Source: Bradyrhizobium algeriense
GTDB lineage: Bacteria > Pseudomonadota > Alphaproteobacteria > Rhizobiales > Xanthobacteraceae
Length of the DNA: 53,835 nucleotides
Reading direction: 5' to 3'
NCBI RefSeq assembly: GCF_003062295.1
Contig: NZ_PYCN01000034.1
Coordinates: 1-53,835 of the forward strand
Every line of letters starts with the position of its first letter. Position 1 is the stretch's first letter. The notes beneath the pieces were generated by a model that did not search any database, had not been told where the DNA came from, and saw only the letters and a list, made by a program, of their open reading frames with translations. A program made the position numbers and the translations under genes. This document shows positions 1 through 7,278 of the stretch, piece after piece.

Positions 1-255
1 CGTGCGCGCTGATATCCATGATGGCCCGGAGCACCACACGCTCCAATCAGAGGCCGGATACATTGATGCAAGACCGCATCTGCCAGGTTGACGAAACCTC
101 TTGCAACGCGCGGCCGGACCATACATTCGGGTCATTTTCGAAGTCCGCGCAAGTTAGGCCAAGGTCCGTTCTGACGCCGTGAACGGACATCGTTGCCCCA
201 GCACCGGAGGTCCGAAAAGTGCCAAACTCGGACATGGCTTGCTGCAGCCTGACAA
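1..255. other. no gene recognised
   Basis: I see no convincing coding region here. Short reading frames exist on both strands but none has a good ribosome-binding site or a recognisable motif. Confidence 0.4.
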
Positions 256-281
256 AGAAAAAAGCCGCCCGAGGGCGGCTC
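256..281 (-). terminator. rho-independent terminator of the PEP-CTERM gene
   Basis: The arms AGCCGCCC (263-270) and GGCGGCT (274-280) form a tight hairpin. Read on the minus strand it is followed by a run of T. It lies about 28 bases past the stop of the PEP-CTERM gene, so it ends that transcript. Confidence 0.85.
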
Positions 282-308
282 TCTGTGATGCGTCGTGAAT
301 TGGTTCAA

Positions 309-953
309 TCAGGCCGCGAGCGCGAGAGCTTGATCCCTACGCGATCGGCGATACGTCATGAAACCGACGCCTGCGAATCCGAGGATCATCATGGCCCATG
401 TGGAAGGTTCGGGCACGGCGGCTACTCCTAAAACGAGATCGTCCATGAGCCAATTATGATCATTACCAGTAGAAGTTATCACGAAGCTGTCGACCGTCGT
501 TCCGCCGAAGCTCAGGCTCGTCCAACTCCCAGGCGTCAGCACCGTGCTCCATGTGCCAACAAAGTTACCGTCCAGGAACCCGTCAACTATCACTGCGCGC
601 GCAGTAAAGTATACGACTGAATCGAAATAGTCCCATCCGCGAAATTGCGCACTATTCAAAACGATGTCGGTCGCGGACGTGACCGATACGGTCAGTGCGC
701 CGCCTGCATTGTGCGCGGCAATGTAGCCAGACGGAAAATTGGATGTGTTGTGATAGATCGTTGAAAAGTTTTCGCTGGTCGCAAGATACCAGTCAGCACT
801 CCAATTCAATCCTCCGTAGTTTGTTGGCATGGCAACATGCGTAGCACCGTCGGATTGGCCGGTGCCCTCAAAAGTCAGAGTTACTGCAGAAGCTGATGTG
901 GTGAATGCAAAGACAGCCAAAGCCGCCATTAGTGCTAATCGACGTAATTTCAC
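309..953 (-). CDS. PEP-CTERM sorting domain protein
   Basis: A 214-residue exported protein starting at GTG (951-953), with AGGGGC upstream. Residues 1-23 form a signal peptide ending in an ASA motif. The C-terminus has the PEP-CTERM layout: VPEPSTWAMM, a hydrophobic stretch, then a basic tail (YRRSRRD). Known members of this family are exported and then processed by exosortase, usually in strains that make extracellular polysaccharide. The middle part is beta-rich and polar and I cannot assign a fold. No exosortase gene is visible in the window. It is a single gene with its own terminator. Confidence 0.9.
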   Translation of the reverse strand: MKLRRLALMAALAVFAFTTSASAVTLTFEGTGQSDGATHVAMPTNYGGLNWSADWYLATSENFSTIYHNTSNFPSGYIAAHNAGGALTVSVTSATDIVLNSAQFRGWDYFDSVVYFTARAVIVDGFLDGNFVGTWSTVLTPGSWTSLSFGGTTVDSFVITSTGNDHNWLMDDLVLGVAAVPEPSTWAMMILGFAGVGFMTYRRSRRDQALALAA

Positions 954-1267
954 TTAATGCCCCTGTTCGATTCAATCATCAGGCCAACCGACATGACAGA
1001 ATCGCCACGGGTCAGCACCCCAAACATTGCATGCCGCCAGTTGGCTTGCGCCACCGACGCCACATCGACGTCGCGTGTCACCATCTGAGCCCGCAGCCGT
1101 CGTCGCAGCGTTAGTTTGGCGTTAAAGGGGCGTTACAAATGAGAAGAGTTCTGCCAAATTTGTGAGGTAACTGCTCTGGATCAAAGTGCGCGGAGCGGCG
1201 ATCCTGCGGCTGTAAGGCCTCGCGGCCGTCATTGCCTGTGACAAGAGCGAAGCGTTTGCGCAAGGGA
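954..1267. other. intergenic, no gene recognised
   Basis: The space between the PEP-CTERM start and the palindromic repeat holds no supported gene. It should contain the PEP-CTERM promoter, but I do not see a clear -35/-10 pair. Confidence 0.4.
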
Positions 1268-1331
1268 GCGAAGCGACGAAGCAATCCATCTATCCCCGCG
1301 TTGAGATATGGATTGCTTCGCTTCGCTCGCA
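1268..1331. repeat. palindromic intergenic repeat
   Basis: The arms around 1269-1289 and 1308-1330 are imperfect inverted copies built on GAAGCAATCCAT / ATGGATTGCTTC, flanked by GCGAAGC-type sequence. From memory such palindromes are common between genes in Bradyrhizobium and relatives. This one sits just past the argD stop and could act as a terminator or mRNA-end stabiliser. Confidence 0.65.
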
Positions 1332-1344
1332 ATGACGGTTGAGA

Positions 1345-2541
1345 CTACGCCACCCGCCTTGCCGCGCCCGCCTTCACCAAAATCGCATCAAGGCAATCGA
1401 TCATCAGCGAGATCTCCTCGCGGGTGACGTTGAGCGCCGGCATGAAGCGCAGCGCATCGGGCTGCGGCGAGTTGATGAGCACGCCGTCCGCAAGCGCCTC
1501 GGCCACGATCGCTGCGCCGATCGGCAGTTTGAGATCGAGCGCGAGCAACAGACCCCGGCCGCGCACCTCGCCGAGACCATGCCGCGCCGACAGTTTCTGC
1601 AACTCGCTTTCCAGGAACAGGCCGGCGTCGGCCACCGCTTTCAGAAATTCCGGCTTTGAAACCTCGTCGAGCACGGCAAGCCCTGCGGCGCACATCAACG
1701 GATTGCCGTTGAACGTGCCGCCCTGGTCGCCGTGCTCGAAGCACGACGCATGCGCGGTCGCGAGCAGGGCGGCCAGCGGAACGCCGCCGCCGATGCCCTT
1801 GCCGAGCGTCATGATGTCGGGCTCGATGCCGGCATGCTCGTAGTGAAACAGCTTGCCGGTGCGGCCCATGCCGGTCTGGATCTCGTCGACGATCAGCAGC
1901 AGGCCGTGCTTTTTCGTCAGCGCGCGCAGCTCCTTCATGAACGGATCGGTCGCCGGCCAGACGCCGGCTTCGCCCTGGATCGGCTCCAGCATCACGGCGA
2001 CCGTGTTGTCCGAGATCAGCGCCTTCACGGAATCGAGGTCGTTGAGTTTGGCTTTGCGGAAGCCCGATACTTTGGGCTCGAACAGCGGCTCGAACGCCTT
2101 CTTGCCCGATGCCGACATGGTGGCGAGCGTGCGGCCGTGAAATCCGCCTTCGAAGGTGATGATCTCGAACGCGCCGTTCTTGTATTTCGCGCCGTACTTC
2201 CGCGCGAGCTTGATGGCGCCCTCATTGGCCTCCGCGCCTGAATTGGCGAAGAAGACCTGATCGAAGCAACTGTTCTCGACCAGCGCTTTCGCAAGCTTCA
2301 GGCTGGGACCGTTGTAGAAGGCGGGGCTTGGCGTCAGCAGCAGTTTGGACTGCGCGGCGAGCGCTTCCGCAACGGCAGGCGGCGAATGGCCGAGCGCGTT
2401 GACGGCCCAGCCTTGCACGAAGTCGAGATAGCGCTTGCGGGAGTCGTCCCAGAGATAGGAGCCCGCACCGCGGACGAATACCACCGGCGGGCGAGCGGTA
2501 ATCTCCATCAGCGCGTCGAACGGATGGGTAGCGTCAGTCAT
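1345..2541 (-). CDS. argD: acetylornithine/class III aminotransferase ArgD
   Basis: A 398-residue PLP-dependent class III aminotransferase of the ArgD type. It would transfer the amino group between N-acetylornithine and 2-oxoglutarate in arginine synthesis, and may also serve succinyl-diaminopimelate. Landmarks are NSGAEANEGAIKLARK near residue 100, the cofactor Asp219 in VDEIQTGMGRTG, and the Schiff-base Lys248 in TLGKGIGGG. The length is normal for the family. AGGAG lies 7 bases before the ATG. The gene has its own leader (2589-2768) containing an Arg-rich mini-ORF and a strong hairpin, which argues for arginine control. No argF or other arg gene is next to it. A second argD paralogue elsewhere is possible, so the exact substrate is inferred. 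Confidence 0.88.
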   Translation of the reverse strand: MTDATHPFDALMEITARPPVVFVRGAGSYLWDDSRKRYLDFVQGWAVNALGHSPPAVAEALAAQSKLLLTPSPAFYNGPSLKLAKALVENSCFDQVFFANSGAEANEGAIKLARKYGAKYKNGAFEIITFEGGFHGRTLATMSASGKKAFEPLFEPKVSGFRKAKLNDLDSVKALISDNTVAVMLEPIQGEAGVWPATDPFMKELRALTKKHGLLLIVDEIQTGMGRTGKLFHYEHAGIEPDIMTLGKGIGGGVPLAALLATAHASCFEHGDQGGTFNGNPLMCAAGLAVLDEVSKPEFLKAVADAGLFLESELQKLSARHGLGEVRGRGLLLALDLKLPIGAAIVAEALADGVLINSPQPDALRFMPALNVTREEISLMIDCLDAILVKAGAARRVA

Positions 2542-2588
2542 GTCGATCTCCTCTGGGGTTTTGGGGGAAAGGGCAGGCCGAAACGCAA

Positions 2589-2618
2589 GAAGGCCGCACT
2601 TTTGAGGGTGCGGCCTTC
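2589..2618 (-). terminator. attenuator-like hairpin in the argD leader
   Basis: An 11-bp perfect stem (2608-2618 with 2589-2599) closes an 8-base loop. On the minus strand it is followed by a weak U-rich stretch (UUGCGUUU). It lies between the Arg-rich mini-ORF and argD. The nearest minus-strand gene upstream is rimO, which ends more than 1 kb away and is separated by a plus-strand gene, so there is no obvious upstream gene for it to terminate. The 5' arm (2606-2615) can instead pair with leader codons 20-23 (2664-2673), about 9 bp with two single-base bulges. Confidence 0.65.
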
Positions 2619-2643
2619 TCGAAAACGTTGCTGAACTAGTTGA

Positions 2644-2730
2644 TCAGCGTAGTCGTCGGACACGGCGCAACCCATCGTCGCTGGAGCGACGACGCAGGCA
2701 GGCGCGACGGGTGGTCCGGTTCAGTTTCAT
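2644..2730 (-). CDS. arginine-rich leader peptide upstream of argD
   Basis: A 28-codon ORF with 11 arginine codons, in clusters RR (8-9), RRR (13-15), RR (22-23), RR (25-26) and R28. It stops 25 bases before the hairpin at 2589-2618, which precedes argD. Its ATG sits only 8 bases past a -10-like hexamer, so the mRNA probably starts at or within a base or two of the A of ATG. Such leaderless leader peptides are known for trpL of rhizobia. The layout fits ribosome-mediated attenuation by charged arginyl-tRNA. Arg-rich frames are common by chance in high-GC DNA, so translation is not proven. An overlapping frame from 2743 exists, but its ATG would lie inside the promoter. Confidence 0.6.
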   Translation of the reverse strand: MKLNRTTRRACLRRRSSDDGLRRVRRLR

Positions 2731-2738
2731 GGCGAAGG

Positions 2739-2768
2739 GCCATACAGTGGGAGGGCAGGCCGTGTCAA
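2739..2768 (-). promoter_or_regulatory. sigma-70 type promoter of the argD leader
   Basis: On the minus strand a perfect TTGACA (2763-2768) is followed after 18 bases by TATGGC (2739-2744). With 17 bases the hexamer would be GTATGG. The expected start of transcription is about 2730-2732, at the mini-ORF ATG. Confidence 0.65.
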
Positions 2769-3023
2769 GCGGGAAGTCTTCCAGCTATTCAAGGGTGGCG
2801 ATGTCGACAAGTATTGCTACTTTGACGACGACAACGAAATTCGATCCCCACCGTTGTGGCGCGTGACGATGCCACGTCCGCTTTGCCGCTGTTGCGGCTG
2901 ACGGCGCGCGGCGGCGCAATATGTCGCGAAGGGCCACGAGGAGACGTTGCCAACTGAGCCGCACGTGTGGTTTCTTGAGTGCCTAAGAGGTCCAATTGGA
3001 CCCTTTGCGATTGAAGCAAAAAC
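2769..3023 (+). other. possible coding relic, no intact gene
   Basis: Plus-strand reading from about 2763 to 2899 gives a protein-like stretch (VFQLFKGGDVDKYCYF and onward) that ends at a stop, and about 2920-3080 in another phase also reads like protein. There is no good start or ribosome-binding site. The base composition is less GC-rich than the neighbours, like the next gene. It may be the decayed part of an inserted gene. Confidence 0.3.
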
Positions 3024-3665
3024 ATGCCAGGACCATCAACAAGAAACTTGCTGCAGTTGCCTGGCGCCATCCCACTAAAGCGGCTGCTTCAATCTGTTGC
3101 GATGCTTGATGCAGTTATCTGCCCTGAGTGGGAGGACCGTTACTACTCTTTCAACGCAAATTGGGCCGCGGGAGAAATGATGGGCTCAATGCGAAATGGT
3201 CAAGGTGATGACTTTTTCGCATTGTTCAATTGTCATGGAGTCTTCATCAAAGGTTTTGACCATGAGTCGATGGTAGCATCGCTAAGGTTGCCAAGTGAGC
3301 ATTTCTATCGCGATCTGCCTCACCAATTCTCAGCTTGTTGCACTGAACCGGCGTTTTCTCCGGAACTCGTCACATTTTGCATGTGGTGCCTTTCTGAGGA
3401 ATCCGGATGGTCCCGCGCAAAAATTACGCTGCCTCCATCGGAAGATAGTGATGGCTCGGCACATCTGCTTGCAATACTTGATTGCTCGCCTGAAACCTAT
3501 CTGCGTTGGGCGACGGAATACTATGAGAGCGAAGTGTCTGCGCAGGCCGTAATCGCCGTGTACGAGCATCGTGCGCTGACTGAAGAGATAGTTGCTGCTC
3601 TCAATCCAATGTGCAGTCTTACCTCACTCCGTGAGGATATTGCCGAGATCGGTTATCCAACTTGA
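3024..3665 (+). CDS. hypothetical protein, probably acquired
   Basis: A 213-residue soluble protein with no signal peptide or membrane segment. I do not recognise an assigned function. It is rich in aromatic and acidic residues (for example CPEWEDRYYSFN near residue 33 and the GDDFFALFN region). Such small acidic orphans often turn out to be immunity or stress proteins, but nothing here proves that. The start is uncertain because no Shine-Dalgarno sequence precedes the ATG at 3024. Codon use and GC are below those of argD and rimO on either side. It stands alone between two minus-strand genes, with possible gene relics upstream, which suggests horizontal insertion. Confidence 0.6.
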   Translation: MPGPSTRNLLQLPGAIPLKRLLQSVAMLDAVICPEWEDRYYSFNANWAAGEMMGSMRNGQGDDFFALFNCHGVFIKGFDHESMVASLRLPSEHFYRDLPHQFSACCTEPAFSPELVTFCMWCLSEESGWSRAKITLPPSEDSDGSAHLLAILDCSPETYLRWATEYYESEVSAQAVIAVYEHRALTEEIVAALNPMCSLTSLREDIAEIGYPT

Positions 3666-3731
3666 GAAAAAAATTGGTGTGGCATCAGGCTTCTCTAGAT
3701 GCGATCGTAGACAGGATGCTTGAGGACCACA

Positions 3732-5057
3732 CTAAAACCCCGCGACGCTACCGTGCAGGTCATATTGATCCGCGCGTTCGATCTTCGCGGTGACGATCTC
3801 GCCGACCTTCAGCGGGCGGCGGCTGGAGAGATAGACCGCGCCGTCGATCTGCGGCGCGTCGGCCTTTGAACGGCCTTTTGCAACCGTCGGCCCGACTTCG
3901 TCGATGATGATCTGCTGCCGGGTGCCGACCTTGCGCTTGAGGCGACGGGCGGAGATTTTCTGCTGCCGCGCCATCAGCGCATTCCAGCGCTCCTGCTTGA
4001 TTTCGTCGGGCACGGCGTTGCCGATGGCGTTGGAGGCGGCGCCCGCGACCGGCTCGTATTTGAAAGCGCCGAGACGGTCGATCTCGGCCTCTTCGAGCCA
4101 GTCGAGCAAATACGCAAAATCGGAATCGGTTTCGCCGGGGAAGCCGACGATGAAGGTCGAGCGCAGCGTCAAATCAGGACATTCCTCGCGCCACTTCTGG
4201 ATCCGCGCCAGTGTCTTTTCCTGCGCGGCGGGACGCTTCATGGCCCGCAGCACGTCCGGGCTTGCGTGCTGAAAGGGTATGTCGAGATAGGGCAGAATCT
4301 TGCCCTCGGTCATCAGCCCGATGACTTCGTCGACATGCGGGTAGGGGTAGACATATTGCAGCCGCACCCAGGCGCCGAGGTCGCCGAGTTCCCTGGCGAG
4401 GTCGAAGAATTTGGCGCGGACCTGGCGGTCCTTCCAGGGGCTGTCGGCATATTTGATATCGACGCCGTAGGCCGAGGTGTCCTGCGAGATGACGAGCAGT
4501 TCCTTGACGCCGGCACTGACCAGCCTCTCCGCCTCGCGCAGCACGTCATTGGCCGGGCGCGACACCAGGTCGCCGCGCAGCTTTGGAATGATGCAGAAGC
4601 TGCAGCGGTTGTTGCAGCCCTCGGAAATCTTCAGATACGCGTAGTGCCGCGGCGTCAGCTTGACGCCTTGCGGCGGCACCAGATCGAGATGCGGGTTATG
4701 AACCGGCGGCAGGGCCCGGTGCACCGCCTCCAGCACGCTCTCATATTGCTGCGGACCCGTGATCGACAGCACGCCGGGATAGGCCGCCTCGATCTGCTCG
4801 GGTTCCGCGCCCATGCAGCCGGTGACGATGACCTTGCCGTTCTCGGCCATCGCCTCGCCGATGGCGCCAAGCGATTCCTGCTTGGCGCTGTCGAGGAAGC
4901 CGCAGGTGTTGACGATGACGATGTCGGCGCCGTCATGCTTGCGGGCCAGTTCATAGCCTTCGGCGCGCAGCCGGGTGATAATGCGCTCGGAATCCACCAG
5001 CGCCTTGGGGCACCCAAGCGAAACAAAGCTGACTTTGGGCGCGGCGGCCTGTTGCAT
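3732..5057 (-). CDS. rimO: ribosomal protein S12 methylthiotransferase RimO
   Basis: A 441-residue radical-SAM methylthiotransferase that modifies an aspartate of ribosomal protein S12. The N-terminal UPF0004 domain carries three cluster cysteines (SLGCPKALVDSE, VNTCGFLDSAKQES, TGCMGAEPE). The radical-SAM motif is GCNNRCSFC, and the C-terminal 65 residues or so form a TRAM domain. The start at 5057 (MQQAAAP) is chosen because the family begins just before the KVSFVSLGCPK strand; the frame stays open upstream to 5096. It is complete, stands alone and is divergent from nasT. Confidence 0.93.
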   Translation of the reverse strand: MQQAAAPKVSFVSLGCPKALVDSERIITRLRAEGYELARKHDGADIVIVNTCGFLDSAKQESLGAIGEAMAENGKVIVTGCMGAEPEQIEAAYPGVLSITGPQQYESVLEAVHRALPPVHNPHLDLVPPQGVKLTPRHYAYLKISEGCNNRCSFCIIPKLRGDLVSRPANDVLREAERLVSAGVKELLVISQDTSAYGVDIKYADSPWKDRQVRAKFFDLARELGDLGAWVRLQYVYPYPHVDEVIGLMTEGKILPYLDIPFQHASPDVLRAMKRPAAQEKTLARIQKWREECPDLTLRSTFIVGFPGETDSDFAYLLDWLEEAEIDRLGAFKYEPVAGAASNAIGNAVPDEIKQERWNALMARQQKISARRLKRKVGTRQQIIIDEVGPTVAKGRSKADAPQIDGAVYLSSRRPLKVGEIVTAKIERADQYDLHGSVAGF

Positions 5058-5169
5058 TTTTAATCTGCCTGATTGATACGCACGAGCTAGTCCCAATTGC
5101 CCATAAATACAAGGCTTTGCGCGCGCTCGTTACGTGCTATGGATGCCCGGCCGGGTTAAGAGTTGACCG

Positions 5170-5760
5170 ATGAGCGCTGAGTCGTCGCCGAAAATCGTCA
5201 TTGTCGACGAAAGCCCTATCCGGGCCGCGATCCTGGAGGAGGGATTGCGGGAGGCGGGCTTTACCGGCGTCGTGCATATCAGCGAAATGCAGAGCCTGCT
5301 GGCGCGGATTTATGCGCTCGACCCCGACGTCATCCTGATCGACCTGGAAAACCCCAGCCGCGACGTCCTGGAACAGATGTTCCAGGTCAGCCGTGCGGTC
5401 CGGCGGCCTATCGCCATGTTCGTCGACCAGAGCGATGCGGCCTCGATTCAGGCCTCCGTCGATGCCGGCGTTTCCGCCTATATCGTCGATGGCCTGAAGA
5501 AGGAGCGGATCAAACCGATCCTCGACCTCTGCATCTCCCGCTTCAACGCCTTCTCGAAGCTGCAGGACGAGCTCGACCGCACCAAGTCCGCGCTTGAGGA
5601 ACGCAAGGTGATCGACCGTGCCAAGGGAATCCTGATGAAGGTGAAGGGCCTCACTGAAGACGAGGCCTACGTACTCATGCGCTCCACGGCGATGCGCGAG
5701 AAAAAGAAAATCGGCGAGATCGCGCAGTCGATCCTGACCGCCTCGGAGCTGTTGAAATGA
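5170..5760 (+). CDS. nasT: NasT, ANTAR-type antitermination regulator
   Basis: A 196-residue regulator: an N-terminal receiver domain (acidic pair in VDES, likely phosphoacceptor Asp58 in LIDLE) and a C-terminal ANTAR domain of about 60 residues (DRAKGILMKVKGLTEDEAY). ANTAR proteins bind paired stem-loops in nascent RNA and prevent termination. In alphaproteobacteria NasT is held by NasS and released by nitrate or nitrite. The stop overlaps the nasS start (ATGA), so the two are co-translated in the expected order. The likely target is the nirA leader at 7100-7213, where a hexaloop hairpin and a terminator are visible. Confidence 0.92.
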   Translation: MSAESSPKIVIVDESPIRAAILEEGLREAGFTGVVHISEMQSLLARIYALDPDVILIDLENPSRDVLEQMFQVSRAVRRPIAMFVDQSDAASIQASVDAGVSAYIVDGLKKERIKPILDLCISRFNAFSKLQDELDRTKSALEERKVIDRAKGILMKVKGLTEDEAYVLMRSTAMREKKKIGEIAQSILTASELLK

Positions 5761-6923
5761 CGACACCGCTGCATATCGGTTTCATTCCGCTGGTCGACGC
5801 CGCCGCGCTGATCATCGCCGTTGACAAGGGCTTTGCAGCCGCCGAAGGGCTCGACATCACGCTGGTGCGCGAAGTGTCGTGGTCGAATGTCCGCGACAAG
5901 CTCAATATCGGCCTGTTCGACGCGGCGCATTTGCTGGCGCCGGTAGCGATCGCGTCGAGTCTCGGGCTTGGACACGTCAAGGTGCCGATCGTGGCGCCAT
6001 TCAATCTGGGCCTCAACGGCAATGCGATCACGGTATCGCCGGCGCTGCATGCGGCGATCATGGGCGAACTCGAGGGCGATGCCGTCGATCCCATGGCCAC
6101 CGCGCTGGCGCTCGCGCGCGTCGTGGCCATCAGGCGCAAGAGCGGCGCGGAACCGCTGACCTTTGGCATGACGTTCCCGTTCTCCACCCACAATTACCAG
6201 CTTCGGTTCTGGATGGCGGCAGGTGGGGTCGATCCCGACGAGGATGTCCGCCTGGTGGTGCTGCCGCCGCCCTACATGGTGGACAGCCTCGCCAATGGCC
6301 ATGTCGATGCGTTCTGCGTCGGCGCGCCCTGGAACTCGGTTGCGGTCGATCTCGGCGTCGGCCACATCTTGCATTTCGCCTCGGACATCCTGGTGAGCGC
6401 GGCAGAAAAGGTTCTCGCGGTCAGGCAAAGCTGGTCGGAAAAAAATGCGGACGTGCTGGCTGCCCTGGTCCGGGCGGCTTCCCACGCAGCCGAATATATC
6501 GAGGATCCCGGAAACCGCGCCGAGACCGCGCATGTCCTGTCGCGGCCCGATCGGCTCGGCGTCGGCGCCGAGGTGATCCAGCGCACCCTTGACGGCCGGC
6601 TGAAGATTTCACCCGACGGCCAGCGGCGCGAGAGCAGCCGCTATCTCCTGGTCGGGCGGGAAGGGGCGGCCCGGCCCGATCCCGCCCAGGCCGCCTGGCT
6701 CTACGCGCAGATGGTGCGCTGGGGGCAGACGGCGATGCGGCCGGAGGCGCTGCGAACCGCCATGGGCGTCTTCAGGCCGGACCTCTACGACGCCGCCAAG
6801 GGGCATCGGGGCAAGCCCCCTGGCGCTTCTGACGCGATCGGCGCCTTTGCCGGTCCGGCGTTCGACCCCGGCGACATCGCCGGCCATCTAGCCGCTTTCA
6901 AAATTGGGCATTGGAAACCTTGA
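5757..6923 (+). CDS. nasS: NasS, nitrate/nitrite-sensing NrtA-like protein
   Basis: A 388-residue protein of the CmpA/NrtA solute-binding fold without a signal peptide, as expected for the cytoplasmic sensor NasS. The fold is seen in HIGFIPLVDAAALIIAVDKGF at the N-terminus and the PPPYMVDSLANGHVDAFCVGAPWN segment. In characterised systems NasS sequesters NasT and lets go when it binds nitrate or nitrite. The overlap with nasT, the missing export signal and the absence of an NrtBC transporter next door favour a sensor over a transport protein. Confidence 0.9.
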   Translation: MTTPLHIGFIPLVDAAALIIAVDKGFAAAEGLDITLVREVSWSNVRDKLNIGLFDAAHLLAPVAIASSLGLGHVKVPIVAPFNLGLNGNAITVSPALHAAIMGELEGDAVDPMATALALARVVAIRRKSGAEPLTFGMTFPFSTHNYQLRFWMAAGGVDPDEDVRLVVLPPPYMVDSLANGHVDAFCVGAPWNSVAVDLGVGHILHFASDILVSAAEKVLAVRQSWSEKNADVLAALVRAASHAAEYIEDPGNRAETAHVLSRPDRLGVGAEVIQRTLDGRLKISPDGQRRESSRYLLVGREGAARPDPAQAAWLYAQMVRWGQTAMRPEALRTAMGVFRPDLYDAAKGHRGKPPGASDAIGAFAGPAFDPGDIAGHLAAFKIGHWKP

Positions 6924-7073
6924 GCCGGGCCTACTGAAGCAATATTAGGCAAAAGTCGTACCCGCTTAATTGTTGGGCAATTTGCACGCGACACGGCAAT
7001 GAAGAAGACTTCATAGTTTCGAGGTCGTCCTCGGAACAGTTTGAAATACCAACATATTCTTTTTGAACCCGAC

Positions 7074-7090
7074 TGGCACGCAACTTGTAT
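7074..7090 (+). promoter_or_regulatory. sigma-54 promoter of nirA
   Basis: TGGCAC (7074-7079), five bases, then TTGTAT gives the -24/-12 pattern with the required 10-base gap between GG (7075-7076) and GT (7087-7088); the usual -12 GC is GT here. This suits RpoN/NtrC control of nitrate assimilation. Transcription would start near 7100. Confidence 0.7.
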
Positions 7091-7150
7091 GTTGCAGTGC
7101 GGTCGGCTCGTCGCTGAAGCCTGCTGACCTACGTCCAAGATGGATTTCCG

Positions 7151-7213
7151 CAGCAACGAAGCTGGTCGAACCGCATAGCAAAATCACAGCCCGGCGACGC
7201 GCCGGGCCGATTT
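7151..7213 (+). promoter_or_regulatory. NasT-responsive leader: hexaloop hairpin plus terminator
   Basis: CAGC (7151-7154), loop AACGAA, GCTG (7161-7164) makes a small hairpin whose hexaloop has A at position 1 and G at position 4, the ANTAR-target signature. Downstream, GCCCGGCG (7189-7196) pairs with CGCCGGGC (7200-7207), extended by AAAATC/GATTTT, and ends in TTTT, a strong intrinsic terminator before nirA. The second hexaloop that ANTAR targets usually have is not obvious to me; a 7-bp stem GGTCGGC/GCTGACC lies just upstream. Confidence 0.65.
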
Positions 7214-7278
7214 TCCTGGCGGTCTATCCCCATTCGTTGATGCCACCCCTCGTGGCCGCAGGAGCTTCGTCGCGCACC

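Noticed and set aside
2589..2618. Hairpin as the ordinary terminator of an upstream gene
   Set aside because: No minus-strand gene precedes it for more than 1 kb, and a promoter and mini-ORF lie right before it, so an attenuator is the better reading.
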